From Actinoplanes palleronii (lineage in GTDB: Bacteria > Actinomycetota > Actinomycetes > Mycobacteriales > Micromonosporaceae): a stretch of DNA of 64,000 bases. Under the pieces are notes generated by a model. That model saw only the letters and a program-made list of their open reading frames with translations. It ran no database searches and was not told the origin of the DNA. Every line of letters begins with the position of its first letter. Position 1 is the first letter of the stretch. The stretch covers positions 1 through 64,000 of the forward strand of contig NZ_BOMS01000128.1 of NCBI RefSeq assembly GCF_016862315.1, in the 5' to 3' direction. Both the position numbers and the translations under genes were made by a program. This document shows, piece after piece, positions 62,621 through 64,000 of the stretch.

Positions 62621-62648
62621 GTCTCATGCCGGATCGACGGCACGAGAC
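62621..62648 (-). promoter_or_regulatory. inverted repeat just upstream of the sialidase-like gene
   Basis: GTCTCATGCCG and CGGCACGAGAC match in 10 of 11 positions around a 6-base centre. The element ends 9 bases before the start codon, next to the ribosome binding site GAGGAC, so it could be an operator or a translation-blocking hairpin. Confidence 0.45.
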
Positions 62649-62712
62649 TAAGGAGGAGATCGATGCCCCGCGCTACCGGGGCCGACGACGGGCGTCGATG
62701 TTCACCGAGTGT

Positions 62713-63432
62713 TCAGACCTCCACGACGTCGGCGATGATCACGGTGACGTTGTCCGGGGCGCCGTTCTCCAGGGTGCGGTTGACCAGCTCGGCGGCGCAG
62801 GTGCGCCGGTCCGGGTTGTCGCGCAGGGTCTGCGCGATCACCGCGTCCTCCACGTAGTCGGACAGGCCGTCGCTGCAGAGCAGGTACCGGTCGCCGACCC
62901 GGGCCGGGATCATCCGGCCGGCCGGGCGGAACGGGCCGCCCTGCACGGCCTGGGTGACCAGCGCCCGCTGCGGGTGCCGGCGGGCGTCGTCCGGCGTCAG
63001 CACGCCTTGGTCGACGAGCGCCTGCACATACGTGTCGTCGCGGGTGAGCTGCTGGAAGTCGCCGTCGCGCAGCAGATAGCAGCGCGAGTCGCCGACGTTC
63101 AGCGCGGCCAGCCGCTCGCCGGAGAGCAGCAGGGCGGTCACCGTGGTGCCCATCCCGTCGCGGGCGTCGTCGTCGGCGACGGCCTTCTCGATCTGCTTGT
63201 TCGCGGTCTGCAGCGCCTCGATCAGATCCTGTAGGGGCTCCCCGGTGTCCGGCTTCTGATCGACCTCGCCGAGCGCCTGAACCAGGATGTCGCTCGCAAG
63301 CTCGCCGGCGGGCAACCCGCCCATGCCGTCCGCGACCACGAAGAGGCGATTGCCAACGAAGACAGCGTCCTCGTTGTTGGACCGGACCAGGCCCTGATCG
63401 GTGGCGGCGACCGCCCGGACAGCAAGCGTCAT
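62713..63432 (-). CDS. PP2C-type Ser/Thr protein phosphatase (PstP-like)
   Basis: The 239-residue phosphatase has the metal-binding motifs RSNNEDAVFV, VVADGMGGLPAGE, ALNVGDSRCYLLRDG, LLCSDGLSDYV and the terminal GAPDNVTVIIADV. This is the full catalytic core of PstP-like enzymes that reverse Ser/Thr kinase signalling, but without the membrane helix and extracellular part of PstP. It is therefore cytosolic. No kinase gene is adjacent. ATG at 63430-63432. Confidence 0.93.
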   Translation of the reverse strand: MTLAVRAVAATDQGLVRSNNEDAVFVGNRLFVVADGMGGLPAGELASDILVQALGEVDQKPDTGEPLQDLIEALQTANKQIEKAVADDDARDGMGTTVTALLLSGERLAALNVGDSRCYLLRDGDFQQLTRDDTYVQALVDQGVLTPDDARRHPQRALVTQAVQGGPFRPAGRMIPARVGDRYLLCSDGLSDYVEDAVIAQTLRDNPDRRTCAAELVNRTLENGAPDNVTVIIADVVEV

Positions 63433-63466
63433 GGTGCAAGAGTGCCAAAGCCCCGTTGGGTTGTCT

Positions 63467-63616
63467 CTAGTAAACGTGCACCTCCGCGTACGGCGTGTCG
63501 GGCGATCCGGCGTTTCCGCAGGTCACGACGGTGCACGCGGTGGGGCGGTTCACCCGTGGGCCGAACTTGCGCGCGGCGCGGCGCGCCGGGCGGCCCGCCG
63601 CCGTACGGGTGATCAT
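63467..63616 (-). CDS. small basic hypothetical protein
   Basis: The 49-residue frame has a basic N-terminal half (RPARRAARKFGPRVNRP) and a C-terminal CTVVTCGNAGSPDTPYAEVHVY-like stretch with two cysteines. A longer version from GTG at 63676 (69 residues) is open, but it would overlap the proposed tex promoter. The ATG at 63614-63616 has only GAGAAG directly adjacent. It is upstream of the PP2C gene on the same strand. I am unsure that it is translated. Confidence 0.45.
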   Translation of the reverse strand: MITRTAAGRPARRAARKFGPRVNRPTACTVVTCGNAGSPDTPYAEVHVY

Positions 63617-63640
63617 CTTCTCGGCGGTCTGCGGGGCGGC

Positions 63641-63670
63641 GCGACAAGCTCCGGCGGACTCGGTAACAAT
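63641..63670 (+). promoter_or_regulatory. candidate leaderless promoter of tex
   Basis: GCGACA, 17 bases, then TAACAAT, which ends 7 bases before the GTG at 63678. Transcription would start at or next to the start codon. No Shine-Dalgarno sequence precedes the GTG, which fits a leaderless mRNA. Confidence 0.4.
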
Positions 63671-63677
63671 CGTCACC

Positions 63678-64000
63678 GTGACGACAGCGATCCATCAGCG
63701 CATTGCCTCCGAGCTCGGGGTCCGCGAAGGGCAGGTCACCGCCGCGGTCGAGCTGCTCGACGGCGGGGCCACCGTGCCGTTCATCGCCCGCTACCGCAAG
63801 GAGGTGACCGGCACCCTCGACGACACGCAGCTGCGCAACCTCGAGGAACGGCTGGGTTATCTGCGCGAGTTGGAGGACCGGCGGGCCGCGGTGCTGGAGT
63901 CGATCCGCTCCCAGGGCAAGCTGGACGAGGCGCTGGAGCAGCAGATCCTCGAGGCCGACACGAAGGCCCGGCTGGAGGACATCTACCTGCCGTTCAAGCC
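63678..64000 (+). CDS. tex: Tex family transcription accessory protein, N-terminal part (cut by window end)
   Basis: The first 107 codons are present. The sequence IASELGVREGQVTAAVELLD, GGATVPFIARYRKEVTGTLD and LRNLEERLGYLRELEDRR is the conserved Tex/YqgF-S1 protein N-terminus. Full proteins of about 780-800 residues end in an S1 RNA-binding domain and act in transcription. The frame is open to the last base. The GTG start has no ribosome binding site but a -10-like TAACAAT just upstream. Confidence 0.93.
   Translation, partial: MTTAIHQRIASELGVREGQVTAAVELLDGGATVPFIARYRKEVTGTLDDTQLRNLEERLGYLRELEDRRAAVLESIRSQGKLDEALEQQILEADTKARLEDIYLPFK

Overview
The window is a high-GC actinobacterial chromosome segment. 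I infer Micromonosporaceae, most likely Actinoplanes or a close relative, from the very GC-rich third codon positions, the GlgE-type glycogen operon, SecA2, a SigB/SigF-type sigma factor, F420/PPOX and LCP proteins, and the gene style. The genus is inference. I saw no phage, plasmid, IS, CRISPR, rRNA or tRNA feature.

Layout. 1-475: non-coding, with two dispersed repeat elements. 476-5101: four plus-strand genes around a cytosolic three-module FtsK/SpoIIIE (EccC-like) ATPase. 5.1-15 kb: small and regulatory genes (DksA/TraR zinc finger with a good SigF-type promoter, a P-loop-less uridine-kinase-like protein, a receiver-less winged helix protein), SecA2, a STAS-RsbW-like fusion, and an 1095-residue Pro/Gly/Ala-rich repeat protein. 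15.2-17.4 kb: a membrane protein and a GCS2-family ligase. 17.5-22.5 kb: a minus-strand cobalamin operon (AAA+/VWA chelatase, cobO, cobB, cobE) behind a clear cobalamin riboswitch. 22.5-24.7 kb: a 2.2-kb gene-free block full of repeats. 24.7-36.6 kb: citrate synthase, universal stress protein, GGDEF-EAL protein, exonuclease III, a SpoIIE phosphatase overlapping a CarH-like B12 photosensor gene, ADP-ribosylglycohydrolase, and secreted or small proteins. 36.7-47.7 kb: HrpA helicase, LCP protein, response regulator, CHASE-PAS histidine kinase, cell-wall hydrolase, PAP2 phosphatase and a general-stress-type protein. 47.7-48.8 kb: a second gene-free repeat block. 48.8-51.1 kb: sigma factor, polyphosphate glucokinase and PPOX protein. 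52.4-59.6 kb: glgE-treS-mak-glgB. 59.6-64 kb: GNAT enzyme, secreted sialidase-like protein, PP2C phosphatase, a small ORF and the start of tex.

How the genes fit together. The glgE-treS-mak-glgB operon converts trehalose through maltose and maltose-1-phosphate to branched alpha-glucan. The chelatase-cobO-cobB-cobE operon makes adenosylcobalamin precursors under B12 control. The CarH-like protein would use adenosylcobalamin as its light-sensing chromophore and, from its 4-base overlap, probably acts with the SpoIIE phosphatase. That phosphatase, the STAS-kinase fusion, the SigB/F-type sigma factor and the GTTT-N15-GGGTAT promoter suggest a general-stress partner-switching theme. The most unusual signals are the EccC-like cluster, the phosphatase-photosensor pair, and several dispersed and tandem repeat families confined to the intergenic blocks.
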